NCBI GenBank assembly: GCA_903813345.2
Contig: CAIIXF020000382.1
Coordinates: 1-18,000, forward strand
DNA from: Owenia fusiformis
Taxonomy: Eukaryota > Annelida > Polychaeta > Sabellida > Oweniidae
Length of the DNA stretch: 18,000 nucleotides
Reading direction: 5' to 3'
Each line of letters opens with the position of its first letter. The first letter of the stretch is position 1. The translations under genes were made by a program, and so were the position numbers. Positions 16,913 through 18,000 of the stretch are shown in pieces. The notes below the pieces were generated by a model. The model was given only the letters and a program-made list of their open reading frames with translations, made no database searches and was not told the origin of the DNA.

Positions 16913-18000
16913 AAAGAGGACATGCTGTCATTCCCATCCTCCATTTTTTGTTATCGTTACCGCAAAATTTTGCAAATTGCCTTGACGTAACCGTCATGCT
17001 ATAACACCGTGATCATATTCGATGCGAAAGGTGCATATATTGGTCTGGGTCAGATTGCATGGTGATGGTCTCATTAACATGTAATTTTTTTTAGTTAAGG
17101 TCACATTTAATTGTTATTCTTTCACACTAGTCATGCTGAAGATCTACACGTATATCTTCAATATTAATCGTGGGAAAACAATCGTCTTGGTTGCCCTCCA
17201 TCCCAATAAGTAAAACACGTGAGTCCTGTGGATGGATATCCACGATAGCAAGGTCAATCTACACGTTTTAGGATAGTTTGTACGTGAACTATTATGATCA
17301 CAGGGACTGCAAATGACCTCAAATCATTTAGTTATTCCAGGGAATATTTTTCTAATCCCTTTATATTCAATCCACACCCCTATTTGAAGGACTTTTAAGG
17401 TCATATCTGAAAATAATTGCTGCTGTTAACATGGCCAATGGGGGACTCATTGACTAGTAATGTGGTGTAAAATTGAACTTTATTTTGTCAAAACACTAAC
17501 TTTTAAAATGACTGTAACTTTTTCCTATTTGGGAGTTAAACCATGATACTTGGAAAATCAATGTAACTTTGGATAAGCTTTAAAATGATATATGACACAT
17601 ACTATGAGGACACTGGAATATGTCTACCTAGGGGGGGGCATACTTTCGGGACACCCTGTACATAACTCTTTTTAGCAGGCTGGTTTATCTCTAAAATGCT
17701 CACATGTGATAAGTAGTGTGTAATGATCAATTAGCATCCATAGTTATCATACTTGGTGTTACGCGGTAAACTCGATAAAAATATATGTCATATTCCTCGA
17801 CAAATATGGCTTATTCACTTGCGGTGTATTACAGATTCACCTGCGGTATATGGCATACGCACTTACCAATGAGAATGCGATACAGAAGTACGCAATTGTC
17901 AATTACATTGCTTGAGGGCAAAAGGAAAAAGTTTATAATATATCATACTGGTTACTGAATCAACAGGCCCATGAATTGGATATATAGAGGTTATCTAATG
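16913..18000. other. Non-coding DNA to the right edge, possible repeat end near 17640
   Basis: No gene is seen. ACTTTCGGGACACCCTGTA (17642-17660), next to eight G (17631-17638), resembles a mariner-type or other dispersed element end. TTCACTTGCGGTGTATTACA at about 17815 is repeated as TTCACCTGCGGTATATGGCA about 20 bp later. Confidence 0.4.

Overview
The window reads as AT-rich nuclear DNA of an invertebrate animal. It has long non-coding stretches, introns with GT/AG borders, many tandem and inverted repeats, and no dense bacterial-style gene packing. The chitin-binding protein and the poly-G and GACGCCG-type repeat pieces fit a marine invertebrate such as a mollusc or ambulacrarian, but the sequence alone does not fix the phylum.

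One gene is well supported, on the minus strand. Three exons at 13628-13466, 8884-8711 and 7543-6699 join in phase (1/1, then 1/1) with canonical GT/AG borders into a 393-residue secreted protein. It has a signal peptide, one six-cysteine chitin-binding type-2 (peritrophin-A) domain, and then about 280 residues of Thr/Ser/Glu-rich repeats ending at the stop codon. This is the layout of a mucin-like peritrophin that would bind chitin in a gut lining, cuticle, tube or shell matrix.

All parts of this gene are marked by repeats. Exon 3 is a coding minisatellite (24- and 27-bp units). Intron 2 is mostly a 41/45-bp minisatellite that runs up to the exon 2 splice donor, and the donor is itself one base away from the repeat consensus. 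Intron 1 holds a 371-bp inverted-repeat element flanked by TTAA. Next to it lies a 1.55-kb element with ATGTCACCACC terminal inverted repeats, about ten 136-bp internal units and a terminal hairpin. Nine of the units carry an AGGTCA-N4-AGGTCA motif.

Left of the gene (1-6698) the DNA is mostly non-coding. It has a short minisatellite (about 847-976), poly-G tracts, two inverted copies of a 30-bp sequence (2174-2203 and 5392-5421), and two weak candidate terminal exons on the minus strand (307-186 and 3742-3536). The second lies between inverted repeats.

Right of the gene (13629-18000) there is no convincing coding sequence. Two foldback-like structures stand out: nested inverted and direct repeats at 15022-15478, and a 29-bp terminal-inverted-repeat element at 16150-16735. 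The latter contains a perfect AGGTCA-N3-TGACCT palindrome and a 22-bp perfect palindrome near its centre.
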